Shown here one piece after another: positions 1 to 5,779 of a DNA stretch of 5,779 nucleotides. Both the position numbers and the translations under genes were made by a program. Source of the DNA: Limnohabitans sp. (GTDB taxonomy: Bacteria; Pseudomonadota; Gammaproteobacteria; Burkholderiales; Burkholderiaceae_C); contig JACDQO010000119.1 in the NCBI GenBank assembly GCA_015657605.1, forward strand, positions 1-5,779, given 5' to 3'. Position 1 is the stretch's first letter, and every line of letters starts with the position of its first letter. The notes beneath the pieces are model-generated. The model was given only the letters and a program-made list of their open reading frames with translations, made no database searches and was not told the DNA's origin.

Positions 1-664
1 ACAGGTCTTCCAGCTCCCATTTGATCTGCCAAATGCCCAAGCGGTTGGCCAGTGGCGCAAACACCTGCAACGACTCGCTGGCCAAAGCGGGCGGCACCGG
101 TAATTTGGTGGCAGCGTAATGGCGCAGCGTTTGCAACCGCGAAGCCAGTCGCAACATGACCACACGCAAATCGCGGCTGAAAGCCAACAGCATCTTGCGC
201 ACGTTTTCAGTCTGGATGCGGGGGCTCAAAGGTGTGTTGTCAGGCCCCTGTGCACTGGTCTCAGCCGCACGAGACAAGCGCTGCACATGCACCAACTGGT
301 TGGTTTGCAGGGCCAGCTTGGCCAAATGCAGGCCAAAGGCCTTGCCCATCACTTCCTCTGGCTTGTTCAGGTGCGGACAGGCATAAACCAGATAAATGGC
401 CGCTTGCATGGCCACCGAGCCGCCCATGCCCGCCAAAATCGTGGCCACCGCATCGGCGTGCGCCAAAATGTTTTCGCCGGTATCCAGCGATTCGCCCGCA
501 ATCAAAGGCTCGGCAAATGCTCGGGCTTTGGCCAACAGTTCGGCATCGGCAGGCAGGCTCTGGCCGTCGGCCGTGGCCAGCATGACGGGGGGCAAATGAG
601 GCGCGTGCAAACGCCCAGAGGGCGACATGGGGCTTGCAGAATGGCTGAAGCTTGGGCTGACCAT
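1..664 (-). CDS. relA: RelA, (p)ppGpp synthetase (stringent response), N-terminal part only
   Basis: Partial gene; the 3' part lies beyond the left edge. About 221 residues are visible if translation starts at the ATG at 664; another in-frame ATG is at 628. The visible part is the N-terminal pseudo-hydrolase (HD-type) domain. The segment ENVRKMLLAFSRDLRVVMLR (residues 153-172) and the block FAPLANRLGIWQIKWELEDL (202-221) are typical of long RelA/SpoT proteins. The hydrolase metal site is gone. Where SpoT has HD followed by ED, this protein has Leu92-Val93 and Cys96-Pro97, and the later His-Asn pair is Gln178-Thr179. That indicates the RelA type, which makes (p)ppGpp from GTP/GDP and ATP on stalled ribosomes, rather than bifunctional SpoT. 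The synthetase, TGS and ACT domains would lie outside the window. The start at 664 is four bases after the stop of the upstream hydrolase gene, suggesting cotranscription and coupling. Neither candidate start has a good Shine-Dalgarno sequence, so the exact start is uncertain while the identity is secure. Confidence 0.93.
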   Translation of the reverse strand, partial: MVSPSFSHSASPMSPSGRLHAPHLPPVMLATADGQSLPADAELLAKARAFAEPLIAGESLDTGENILAHADAVATILAGMGGSVAMQAAIYLVYACPHLNKPEEVMGKAFGLHLAKLALQTNQLVHVQRLSRAAETSAQGPDNTPLSPRIQTENVRKMLLAFSRDLRVVMLRLASRLQTLRHYAATKLPVPPALASESLQVFAPLANRLGIWQIKWELEDL

Positions 665-668
665 GGCT

Positions 669-1610
669 TTAAGCACCCAACACAAACTGGCTCACCACCG
701 CCATTTGGTTCCCAGCGGTCAACGTGGGGGCATGGCCACAGTCTGGCCAAGTCTCCAACTGCGCCCTCGGCCCACGCTGCGTCATGGCCACGGCGGTATC
801 GAGCGTCAACAAATCCGATTGTCCACCGCGAATCAGCAAGGTTTGGGCTTGAATTTGGTCGTACAAAGCCCACAAACTGGCCTCGCCAGCGGTGGCAGCC
901 TCGGGCGTCAATGCGCGCAAGGGAACCCCAATGGCCGGATCGTAGTGCAGGGTCAAGGCGCCATCGATTCCCGGGCGCGTCATGTGCGCCGACATCTCGC
1001 GCCAAACTTCGGGCAAGACCGGGCCAAAGCCTTGTGACAAGGTCCACAAAGCGGCTGCGGCTTCATCGAGGTCGCGGTATTGGCCGTATTGCCCCACATA
1101 GGCTTGCATGCGCTGCACCGACGACCAGGTGATGGCCGGACCCACATCGTTCAGCACCAGGCGGCGAATGGGGCAAGGCAAAGGCAGGCCAGGCTGTCCG
1201 GCCAGCACCATGCCAATCAAGCCGCCCATGCTGGTGCCCACCCAGTCCAGCGATGTCAGGTTGGCTCGGCCCCCAGCTGCAGCTGAATCCTGTCCCAACA
1301 TGACCAACATGTCGCTCGCGTACTGCGGTATTTGGTAAAGCGAGGCATGGCTCAGCCATTCGCTGCGCCCTCGTCCCGCCACATCGGGGCAAATCACTTG
1401 CAGGGGCTCAGGGCTTCGCGCCACCAAGGCCTGAGCCAAACGGTCGAAATCTCGGCCTTGTCGTGTCAGGCCGTGCACGCACACCACCACGCGGCGGGCA
1501 TTCGCGTCGCCCCAACGCCAAAAGGCCATGCGGTGTTGACCTTCGGGGTGGGGGCAAGTCACCCATTCAAGCTGAGGTGATGCGTTGGCGGGCTTGGGCG
1601 TGAGGGTCAT
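669..1610 (-). CDS. alpha/beta-fold hydrolase, substrate unknown
   Basis: About 313 residues if started at the ATG at 1610. An upstream in-frame ATG at 1667 would give 332. I prefer 1610 because the extra 19 codons include unusual ones for this region (AGA, CCA, ATT) and recognisable family sequence begins only after them. Neither start has a clear ribosome-binding site. Numbering from 1610, the fold is shown by VCVHG (His46-Gly47, oxyanion-hole region), CPDVAGRGRSEW (the usual D-x-x-G-x-G-x-S segment), the nucleophile elbow GTSMGG with Ser127, the acid in RGGQSDLL (Asp266) and the base in DCGHAP (His293). The triad is complete, so an active enzyme is expected. A helical cap lies between the nucleophile and the acid (about 160-240). 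No signal peptide is apparent, so it is probably cytoplasmic. The family covers esterases, lactonases, C-C hydrolases and others, and the sequence does not say which. It lies just upstream of relA in the same direction and is divergent from the hydroxybutyrate dehydrogenase. Confidence 0.9.
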   Translation of the reverse strand: MTLTPKPANASPQLEWVTCPHPEGQHRMAFWRWGDANARRVVVCVHGLTRQGRDFDRLAQALVARSPEPLQVICPDVAGRGRSEWLSHASLYQIPQYASDMLVMLGQDSAAAGGRANLTSLDWVGTSMGGLIGMVLAGQPGLPLPCPIRRLVLNDVGPAITWSSVQRMQAYVGQYGQYRDLDEAAAALWTLSQGFGPVLPEVWREMSAHMTRPGIDGALTLHYDPAIGVPLRALTPEAATAGEASLWALYDQIQAQTLLIRGGQSDLLTLDTAVAMTQRGPRAQLETWPDCGHAPTLTAGNQMAVVSQFVLGA

Positions 1611-1720
1611 GGCAATTGGCAAGAATCTGGAGAGTTCACCCATCAAACCGGGCTTGGGCAGCGCCATAATGGACTTTTGAACATCCTAATTCATCTTTCT
1701 CATCTTTCGGAGTCATCCTC
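1611..1720. promoter_or_regulatory. divergent spacer, probable promoter region for the hydrolase-relA unit and the dehydrogenase
   Basis: This 110-bp spacer separates two divergent genes (53 bp if the hydrolase starts at 1667), so promoters for both directions are expected here. I see no strong sigma-70 promoter. On the minus strand a weak candidate is CATTAT (1671-1666) as -10, with ATGAAT 17 bases upstream as -35. It would fit the hydrolase start at 1610 but not at 1667, where the -10 would overlap the start codon. On the plus strand there are TTG-rich hexamers (for example TTGGCA at 1616-1621) without a matching -10 at normal spacing. The stretch 1675-1708 is richer in A and T than its flanks. 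Promoter function is inferred from gene orientation only. Confidence 0.35.
1709..1712 (+). promoter_or_regulatory. ribosome-binding site of the 3-hydroxybutyrate dehydrogenase gene
   Basis: GGAG lies eight bases before the ATG at 1721. It is one of only two good Shine-Dalgarno sequences in the window and fixes this start. The predicted protein then begins MLQGK, right where the family begins. Confidence 0.7.
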
Positions 1721-2490
1721 ATGTTGCAAGGTAAAACAGCGTTGGTCACAGGTTCCACCAGCGGTATCGGTCTGGGCATTGCCAAGGCTTTGGCCAAACA
1801 AGGCGCCAACATCGTCCTCAATGGTTTCGGCGATGTCGAAGGCCCCAAGGCCGAAATTGCCGCCTTGGGTGTGAAGGTGGCCTACCACGGTGCCGACATG
1901 AGCAAAGCCAACGAGATCGAAGCCATGATGAAATTCGCGGCCGACACCTTTGGGCGCGTCGACATTTTGGTCAACAACGCCGGTATTCAGCATGTGGCCA
2001 AGGTTGAAGACTTTCCGGTCGAACGCTGGGACGCCATCATCGCCATCAACCTGACCAGCGCCTTCCACGCCACCCGCCTGGCTCTGCCCGCGATGAAAGC
2101 GGCCAACTGGGGGCGCATCATCAACGTGGCCTCGATCCACGGTTTGGTGGGTTCTGCCGAAAAATCAGCCTATGTGGCCGCCAAGCACGGCGTGGTGGGC
2201 CTGACCAAGGTCACGGCCCTTGAAAACGCCACCACAGGTGTGACCTGCAACGCGATTTGCCCCGGCTGGGTGCTGACCCCCTTGGTGCAAAAACAAGTGG
2301 ACGCCAAAGCCGTGGCGATGGGCCTGTCCAACGAAGAAGCCAAAAACAGCTGTTGCGAGAAAAAGAGCCCTCGATGCAGTTCACCACCCCCGAAGAATTG
2401 GGCGAGCTGGCCGTGTTCTTCTGCTCGGCTGCGGGCAACAACGTGCGTGGCGTGGCCTGGAACATGGATGGCGGCTGGACCGCGCAATAA
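1721..2490 (+). pseudogene. bdhA: D-3-hydroxybutyrate dehydrogenase (SDR family), frameshifted near its C-terminus
   Basis: The product would oxidise (R)-3-hydroxybutyrate to acetoacetate with NAD+ in the cytoplasm, the step after depolymerisation of poly-3-hydroxybutyrate. It is a classical short-chain dehydrogenase: TGSTSGIG nucleotide-binding turn (residues 10-17), NNAG (85-88), and catalytic Asn110, Ser138, Tyr151 and Lys155. The residues that bind hydroxybutyrate in the characterised Pseudomonas fragi enzyme are all present at a constant offset of four (Gln90, His140, Lys148, Trp183, Gln192). This makes the assignment specific. After residue 208 the frame breaks. The sequence GCC-AAAAA-CAG has five A where six are needed to continue as KKQLLREKEPSMQF. 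The correct ending, including DGGWTAQ and TAA at 2488-2490, is in another frame. With one A restored the protein would be 256 residues, close to the usual ~260. As given, the frame runs to TGA at 2549-2551 with 68 aberrant residues. It may be a true recent mutation or a homopolymer sequencing error; the remaining sequence shows no decay. Confidence 0.9.
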
Positions 2491-2491
2491 G

Positions 2492-2501
2492 CGAGCGCTC
2501 G
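2492..2501. repeat. 10-bp perfect palindrome between the dehydrogenase stop and ompR
   Basis: CGAGCGCTCG is a perfect palindrome two bases after the restored dehydrogenase stop and three bases before the ompR ATG. It occupies the place where a Shine-Dalgarno sequence should be, and no other good one is visible. It could be a protein-binding half-site, a short mRNA hairpin element or chance. It is too short and lacks the T-run of an intrinsic terminator. Confidence 0.4.
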
Positions 2502-2504
2502 GCC

Positions 2505-3236
2505 ATGAACAGCTCCACCCGCTTGGACAAAGTTGTCATCGTGGACGATGACGCTCGCATCCGCGACTTGCTGCGGCGCTTTCTGTCGCAAGAAGGCTTG
2601 GATGTTTTGTTGGCCGAGGATGGCCGGGCCTTGGACCGCATCATGCAGCGCGAAACCATCGACCTGGTCGTGCTGGACCTGATGCTGCCCGGTGAAGACG
2701 GCATGAGCATTTGCAAACGGATGCGCGCAGCAGGCAACAAAACACCCGTGATCATGCTCACCGCCAAAGTCGAAGATGCCGACCGCATTGCGGGTTTGGA
2801 CATGGGTGCCGATGACTACTTAGGCAAGCCCTTCAACCCACGGGAGTTGTTGGCCCGCATTCACGCCGTCTTGCGCCGAAGGCCAACAGCCGAAGTGCCT
2901 GGCGCACCGTCCATCGCAGACAACGAAGTCATTGTGTTTGGTGCCTTCTCGCTCGACTTGGGGACGCGCTCATTGAGCCGCTTGGGCGAAGACATCCCGT
3001 TGACCAGCGGCGAGTTTTCCATGCTCAAAGCCCTGGCCCGCCACCCCAAGCAAGCCCTGTCGCGTGAAAAACTGGCCCAGCTGGCCCGTGGTCGCGACTT
3101 TGAGCCATTTGACCGCAGCTTGGATGTTCAAATTTCTCGCCTGCGAAAAATGATCGAACAAGACCCTGCCGCTCCCAAAGTCATTCAAACGGTTTGGGGC
3201 ATTGGCTATGTGTTTGTGCCCGATGGCCAAACGTGA
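2505..3236 (+). CDS. ompR: OmpR-type response regulator
   Basis: Full length at 243 residues. The receiver domain (about 8-125) has the acidic pair Asp14/Asp15, the phosphoacceptor Asp58 in VVLDLMLPGEDG, Thr86 in MLTAK and Lys108 in GKPFNPREL. All are at a constant offset of three from Escherichia coli OmpR, and the GADDY-x-x-KPFNPRELLARI stretch is nearly identical. The C-terminal winged-helix DNA-binding domain (about 140-240) has LTSGEF, the recognition region RSLDVQISRLRKMIEQD and the ending IQTVWGIGYVFVPDG, again OmpR-like. It is expected to be phosphorylated by the histidine kinase encoded directly downstream and to control envelope or osmotic-response genes; its actual regulon here is unknown. 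ATG 2505 is the only sensible start but lacks a clear Shine-Dalgarno sequence. It starts 14 bases after the dehydrogenase stop with no terminator between them, so read-through transcription from that gene is plausible. Confidence 0.95.
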   Translation: MNSSTRLDKVVIVDDDARIRDLLRRFLSQEGLDVLLAEDGRALDRIMQRETIDLVVLDLMLPGEDGMSICKRMRAAGNKTPVIMLTAKVEDADRIAGLDMGADDYLGKPFNPRELLARIHAVLRRRPTAEVPGAPSIADNEVIVFGAFSLDLGTRSLSRLGEDIPLTSGEFSMLKALARHPKQALSREKLAQLARGRDFEPFDRSLDVQISRLRKMIEQDPAAPKVIQTVWGIGYVFVPDGQT

Positions 3237-4615
3237 GCCACACTGAAGCCACAGACCGAGAGCCGAGCGTGGCCGCTAAACCCGCTCGCAAGCTCAAGCT
3301 CAGCCTGTTTTGGCGCACCTTCATTTTGCTGGCCTTGCTGATTTTGTTCAGCAGCTTGGCTTGGCTGCAGATGTTTCGCACCCAAGAGTACGAACCCCGC
3401 ATTTTGCGCAATGCCCACCAAATTGCCACGGTGGTCAATCTGACCAAGAACGCCTTGGTGCACACCGATGCGATTGCTCGGGTGTCGCTGCTCAAAACGC
3501 TGGCCGACGAAGAAGACGTCAGCATCCAAATCCGAGAGCCTGGCGACCAGATCCAGGCCTTTGGGACTTCCGGACTGGAGCGCCGATTGGTCAAAGAGAT
3601 GCTCAACCGTCTGGGGCCCGACACGCTGATTGCCTCCCAGGTGAACCAAGTCGACGGCCTGTGGATCGGCTTCAAGATCGAGCGTGACAGTTATTGGTTG
3701 CAGATGGACCCCGAGCGGCTCAGACCTTTGGGCGGCTCGGCCTGGCTGACTTGGCTGGGCTTGACGCTGGCATTGTCCTTGGGAGGCGCTGCCTTGATGG
3801 CGGGCCTGATCAACCGGCCTTTGAAGCGGCTTTCTTTGGCCGCCAGCCAAGTGCGCGAGGGGCATTTCAACACCGCCAACCTGGACGAAGACGCGGCCAC
3901 CAGCGAAATCCGCGAAGTCAACATCGGCTTCAACCGCATGGCCGAGCGTTTGGCCAAGATCGAACAAGAACGGGCCGTGATGTTGGCGGGTATCTCGCAC
4001 GATTTGCGCACCCCTCTGGCCCGTTTGCGCCTTGAGACCGAGCTGAGCGTGGCCGACGTGGAAACCCGCGATTTGATGGCTGCAGACATTGCTCAACTGG
4101 ACGCCATCATCGACAAGTTCCTCGACTACGCCCGGCCCGAGCCCACGAACCTGGGCCCCGTTTTGCTGTCGGGTGTCATCAGCCGAAGCATTGCGCCTTG
4201 GCGCAACGACCAGCGTCTGCAGATCAGCGTCGATGTGGCCGAAGACCTGCAAATTCATGCCGAGCAAGTCGAACTGGTTCGTGTGCTGTCCAACTTGTTG
4301 GAGAATGCCCGCCGCTACGGTCAGAGCCCCAGCGATGGCATCACTCGGGTCGAAATCGTGGCCCGCGTGCACGAAGGCTGGGTCTTGCTGCGCGTGCGCG
4401 ACCAAGGCCCTGGCGTCTCCGAAGAAGCCCTGAAAAACCTGACCCAACCATTTTTTCGAGGGGACAGCGCCCGAACCGACGCAACAGGTTCAGGCTTGGG
4501 ATTGGCCATTGTCGAAAAGTCGGTGCAGCGCATGGGCGGCACGTTCTCGGTGTTCAACAACAGCGCTGGGGGGCTGATGGCGCTGATGAAATTCAGGCAG
4601 GTGTCGCCGGCTTGA
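3233..4615 (+). CDS. envZ: EnvZ-type membrane sensor histidine kinase
   Basis: The product is an inner-membrane kinase that autophosphorylates and transfers phosphate to OmpR. I start it at GTG 3233, which overlaps the ompR stop (GTGA) and gives 460 residues. An in-frame TTG at 3194 would lie within ompR. Order of parts: basic N-terminus (14-28), membrane segment 1 (about 29-46), periplasmic part (about 47-168), membrane segment 2 (about 169-192), HAMP linker (about 192-243), dimerisation/phosphoacceptor domain with [14 protein letters not shown] (His256), then the ATPase domain. The ATPase motifs are the N box [10 protein letters not shown] (Asn354, Asn358), G1 DQGPG (390-394), F box [11 protein letters not shown] and G2 [10 protein letters not shown]. 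All catalytic motifs are present. The kinase core is close to E. coli EnvZ (450 residues); the periplasmic part does not obviously match it, so the signal sensed cannot be inferred. The 3' end overlaps the convergent ispF by 23 bp. Confidence 0.93.
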   Translation: MSHTEATDREPSVAAKPARKLKLSLFWRTFILLALLILFSSLAWLQMFRTQEYEPRILRNAHQIATVVNLTKNALVHTDAIARVSLLKTLADEEDVSIQIREPGDQIQAFGTSGLERRLVKEMLNRLGPDTLIASQVNQVDGLWIGFKIERDSYWLQMDPERLRPLGGSAWLTWLGLTLALSLGGAALMAGLINRPLKRLSLAASQVREGHFNTANLDEDAATSEIREVNIGFNRMAERLAKIEQERAVMLAGISHDLRTPLARLRLETELSVADVETRDLMAADIAQLDAIIDKFLDYARPEPTNLGPVLLSGVISRSIAPWRNDQRLQISVDVAEDLQIHAEQVELVRVLSNLLENARRYGQSPSDGITRVEIVARVHEGWVLLRVRDQGPGVSEEALKNLTQPFFRGDSARTDATGSGLGLAIVEKSVQRMGGTFSVFNNSAGGLMALMKFRQVSPA

Positions 4616-5087
4616 GGGTCAGCAGGGCCACTGCACGCGCCTCCATGCTCTGACCCATGCCCACGGGCCCCAGCTTTTCTGCCGTCTTGGCCTTCACATT
4701 CACCTGATCCAAGGCCGCGCCCAGCGCTTGCGCTACGCCTGCGTTGATAGCCGCCATGTGCGGGGCCAGCTTGGGGGCTTGGGCCACGATGGTGCAGTCC
4801 ACGTTCACCAACTCCCACCCTTTTGCGCGCACACGCCGCATGGCTTCTTGCAACAGCACGCGAGAATCTGCCCCCTTGAACTGAGCATCCGTGTCCGGGA
4901 AATGCCGGCCAATGTCGCCCAAGCCTGCTGCGCCCAACACCGCATCGGTGATGGCGTGCAACAGCACATCGGCGTCTGAATGGCCCAGCAAGCCCGATGA
5001 ATGGGGAATGTCCACCCCACCCAAAACCAGCTTACGCCCTGGCACCAGGGCATGCACGTCCCAGCCTTCTCCGATTCTGAAACTCAT
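4593..5087 (-). CDS. ispF: IspF, 2-C-methyl-D-erythritol 2,4-cyclodiphosphate synthase
   Basis: Fifth enzyme of the MEP isoprenoid pathway. It cyclises 4-diphosphocytidyl-methylerythritol 2-phosphate to the 2,4-cyclodiphosphate with release of CMP, in the cytoplasm as a homotrimer. Length 164, typical. The zinc ligands are visible as Asp10 and His12 in GWDVHAL and His44 in [14 protein letters not shown]. Further family blocks are [11 protein letters not shown] (57-67), FKGADSR (70-76), [10 protein letters not shown] (97-106) and KAKTAEKLG (132-140, with Thr135 and Glu137 matching the catalytic Thr and Glu). The start at 5087 overlaps the ispD stop (ATGA), and GGGGAG six bases upstream gives good initiation. 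It forms an operon with ispD. The two enzymes are not consecutive steps, since IspE acts between them, but ispD-ispF pairs and fusions are common. The stop overlaps the end of envZ on the other strand. Confidence 0.97.
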   Translation of the reverse strand: MSFRIGEGWDVHALVPGRKLVLGGVDIPHSSGLLGHSDADVLLHAITDAVLGAAGLGDIGRHFPDTDAQFKGADSRVLLQEAMRRVRAKGWELVNVDCTIVAQAPKLAPHMAAINAGVAQALGAALDQVNVKAKTAEKLGPVGMGQSMEARAVALLTLKPATPA

Positions 5088-5779
5088 GCCCTGCTCCCCA
5101 AAATGGCCTCGGCCAACGCGAAGTCGGCCGGGTAAGTGACTTTGAAATTTTGCGCCGAGCCTTCCACCAAGCGCGGCTTGAGGCCCAATCGCTCCATCGC
5201 ACTGGCCTCATCGGTGATGCCCGCAAAACCACTGGCCGCCACTGCAGCCAGTGCATCGTGCAAGGCCTGTAGGCGAAACATCTGCGGCGTCTGCGCGAGC
5301 CATTTGTGTTCACGCGGCACCGTGGCCAAAACGCGTCCACCCTCTTCGCTTTTGAGCGTATCGGGCAAGGGCAGTGCCAACAGCCCACCCACCGCATCGC
5401 CCTGGCAGGTGTCGATGAGACGGCTCACCGACTCGGGCGAGACCAAACAACGCGCCGCATCGTGCACCAACACCCAATCCAACGGGTCAAGGCCTGCCGC
5501 CAACATGGCTTGCAGCCCATTGAAAACGCTTTCGGCACGGCTCACGCCGCCACAGGCTTGGCGCTTGAAATGCGCGGGCCAGCCCTGCTCGGGCCAAACA
5601 TGCGCATCGTCGGGCGACAAAATCACCCAGCCACTGGTCAATCGCGGCACCTGCGCCAAAGCCTGCAAAGTGTGCATGACCATGGACTGCCCAGCCACCT
5701 GCTGGTATTGCTTGGGTTGCAGCGTGCCCGCACGGCTGCCTGTGCCCGCACAGGGGATGAGGGCATGAAAACGGGGCGA
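5084..5779 (-). CDS. ispD: IspD, 2-C-methyl-D-erythritol 4-phosphate cytidylyltransferase (start beyond the window)
   Basis: Third enzyme of the MEP pathway: methylerythritol 4-phosphate plus CTP gives 4-diphosphocytidyl-methylerythritol and pyrophosphate, in the cytoplasm. The frame is open to the right edge and 231 residues are visible. The natural start is just outside, because the visible sequence begins [18 protein letters not shown], which aligns only about four residues into E. coli IspD. A start at the internal GTG (5698) would delete the CTP-binding loop and is wrong. Numbering from the first visible residue, the CTP-binding loop is Gly12-Thr13-Gly14-Ser15-Arg16 with PKQY (Lys23 at the usual place). 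HDAAR gives Asp107 and Arg110, DTLK gives Thr141, [12 protein letters not shown] follows, and Lys213 is in FKVTYP. All key residues are present and the enzyme should be active. The stop overlaps the ispF start. Confidence 0.96.
   Translation of the reverse strand, partial: SPRFHALIPCAGTGSRAGTLQPKQYQQVAGQSMVMHTLQALAQVPRLTSGWVILSPDDAHVWPEQGWPAHFKRQACGGVSRAESVFNGLQAMLAAGLDPLDWVLVHDAARCLVSPESVSRLIDTCQGDAVGGLLALPLPDTLKSEEGGRVLATVPREHKWLAQTPQMFRLQALHDALAAVAASGFAGITDEASAMERLGLKPRLVEGSAQNFKVTYPADFALAEAILGSRA
5094..5099 (-). promoter_or_regulatory. ribosome-binding site of ispF inside the end of ispD
   Basis: On the minus strand GGGGAG stands six bases before the ispF ATG (5087), within the last codons of ispD. 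With the ATGA overlap it supports both coupled and independent initiation of ispF. Confidence 0.65.

Noticed and set aside
502..1047. Minus-strand frame of about 181 codons spanning the hydrolase/relA junction
   Set aside because: It is an out-of-frame reading of the hydrolase 3' half and the relA 5' end, both of which have strong motif support in their own frame.
119..1132. Open frame of about 337 codons on the plus strand opposite relA and the hydrolase
   Set aside because: It crosses the boundary of two well-supported genes, is low in recognisable motifs and has the Arg/His/Gln-rich composition of an antisense frame.
3206..4447. Long open frame (about 413 codons) on the minus strand opposite envZ
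   Set aside because: It is a GC-driven shadow of envZ: rich in Gln, His and Gly, with no recognisable domain, no ribosome-binding site, and lying wholly antisense to a clear kinase gene.
4560..4640. Bidirectional terminator between envZ and ispF
   Set aside because: I looked for a GC-rich hairpin followed by T or A runs at the convergent ends and saw none; the coding regions overlap.
5084..5698. ispD starting at the internal GTG at 5698
   Set aside because: The frame continues to the window edge and the upstream part encodes the essential CTP-binding loop, so the true start lies beyond 5779.
1..5779. CRISPR array, tRNA, insertion sequence, toxin-antitoxin or phage-defence genes
   Set aside because: No regular direct repeats, tRNA-like cloverleaf, terminal inverted repeats or transposase motifs were seen; nearly all of the window is filled by recognised genes.

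Overview
The window looks like a chromosomal housekeeping region of a betaproteobacterium in the order Burkholderiales, most likely the family Comamonadaceae (Limnohabitans/Rhodoferax-like). This rests on moderately high GC with heavy use of TTG (Leu), GCC, CAA and CCC codons, very tight gene packing, an IspD beginning '[14 protein letters not shown]' and an IspF with the 'EKLGPVG' loop. The genus is a guess from protein style, not a database result. I see no tRNA, rRNA, mobile element, CRISPR array or convincing terminator.

Layout. The left block reads leftwards: an alpha/beta hydrolase of unknown substrate (669-1610, possibly from 1667), then four bases later the start of relA, the (p)ppGpp synthetase, cut by the left edge after its degenerate hydrolase domain. 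Across a short divergent spacer, reading rightwards, is a D-3-hydroxybutyrate dehydrogenase gene (1721-2490). It has intact catalytic and substrate-binding residues but a one-base deletion in an A run near 2342-2346 that destroys the last ~48 residues. It is followed by a two-component pair resembling OmpR (2505-3236) and EnvZ (GTG start 3233 to 4615), coupled by a GTGA overlap. The right block reads leftwards: ispD (entering from beyond the right edge) and ispF, coupled by an ATGA overlap. ispF runs tail-to-tail into envZ with a 23-bp overlap of the coding ends.

How the genes work together. IspD and IspF are steps 3 and 5 of the methylerythritol phosphate (MEP) isoprenoid pathway. OmpR/EnvZ is a phosphorelay at the inner membrane, classically for osmolarity or envelope stress. 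RelA makes the stringent-response alarmone, and 3-hydroxybutyrate dehydrogenase feeds poly-3-hydroxybutyrate breakdown products into acetoacetate. Apart from the ompR-envZ and ispD-ispF pairs there is no sign that the window forms one pathway.

I did not find a convincing undescribed system. The points most worth checking are the frameshift in the dehydrogenase (true mutation or homopolymer sequencing error), the small palindrome sitting where the ompR ribosome-binding site should be, and the envZ/ispF tail overlap.
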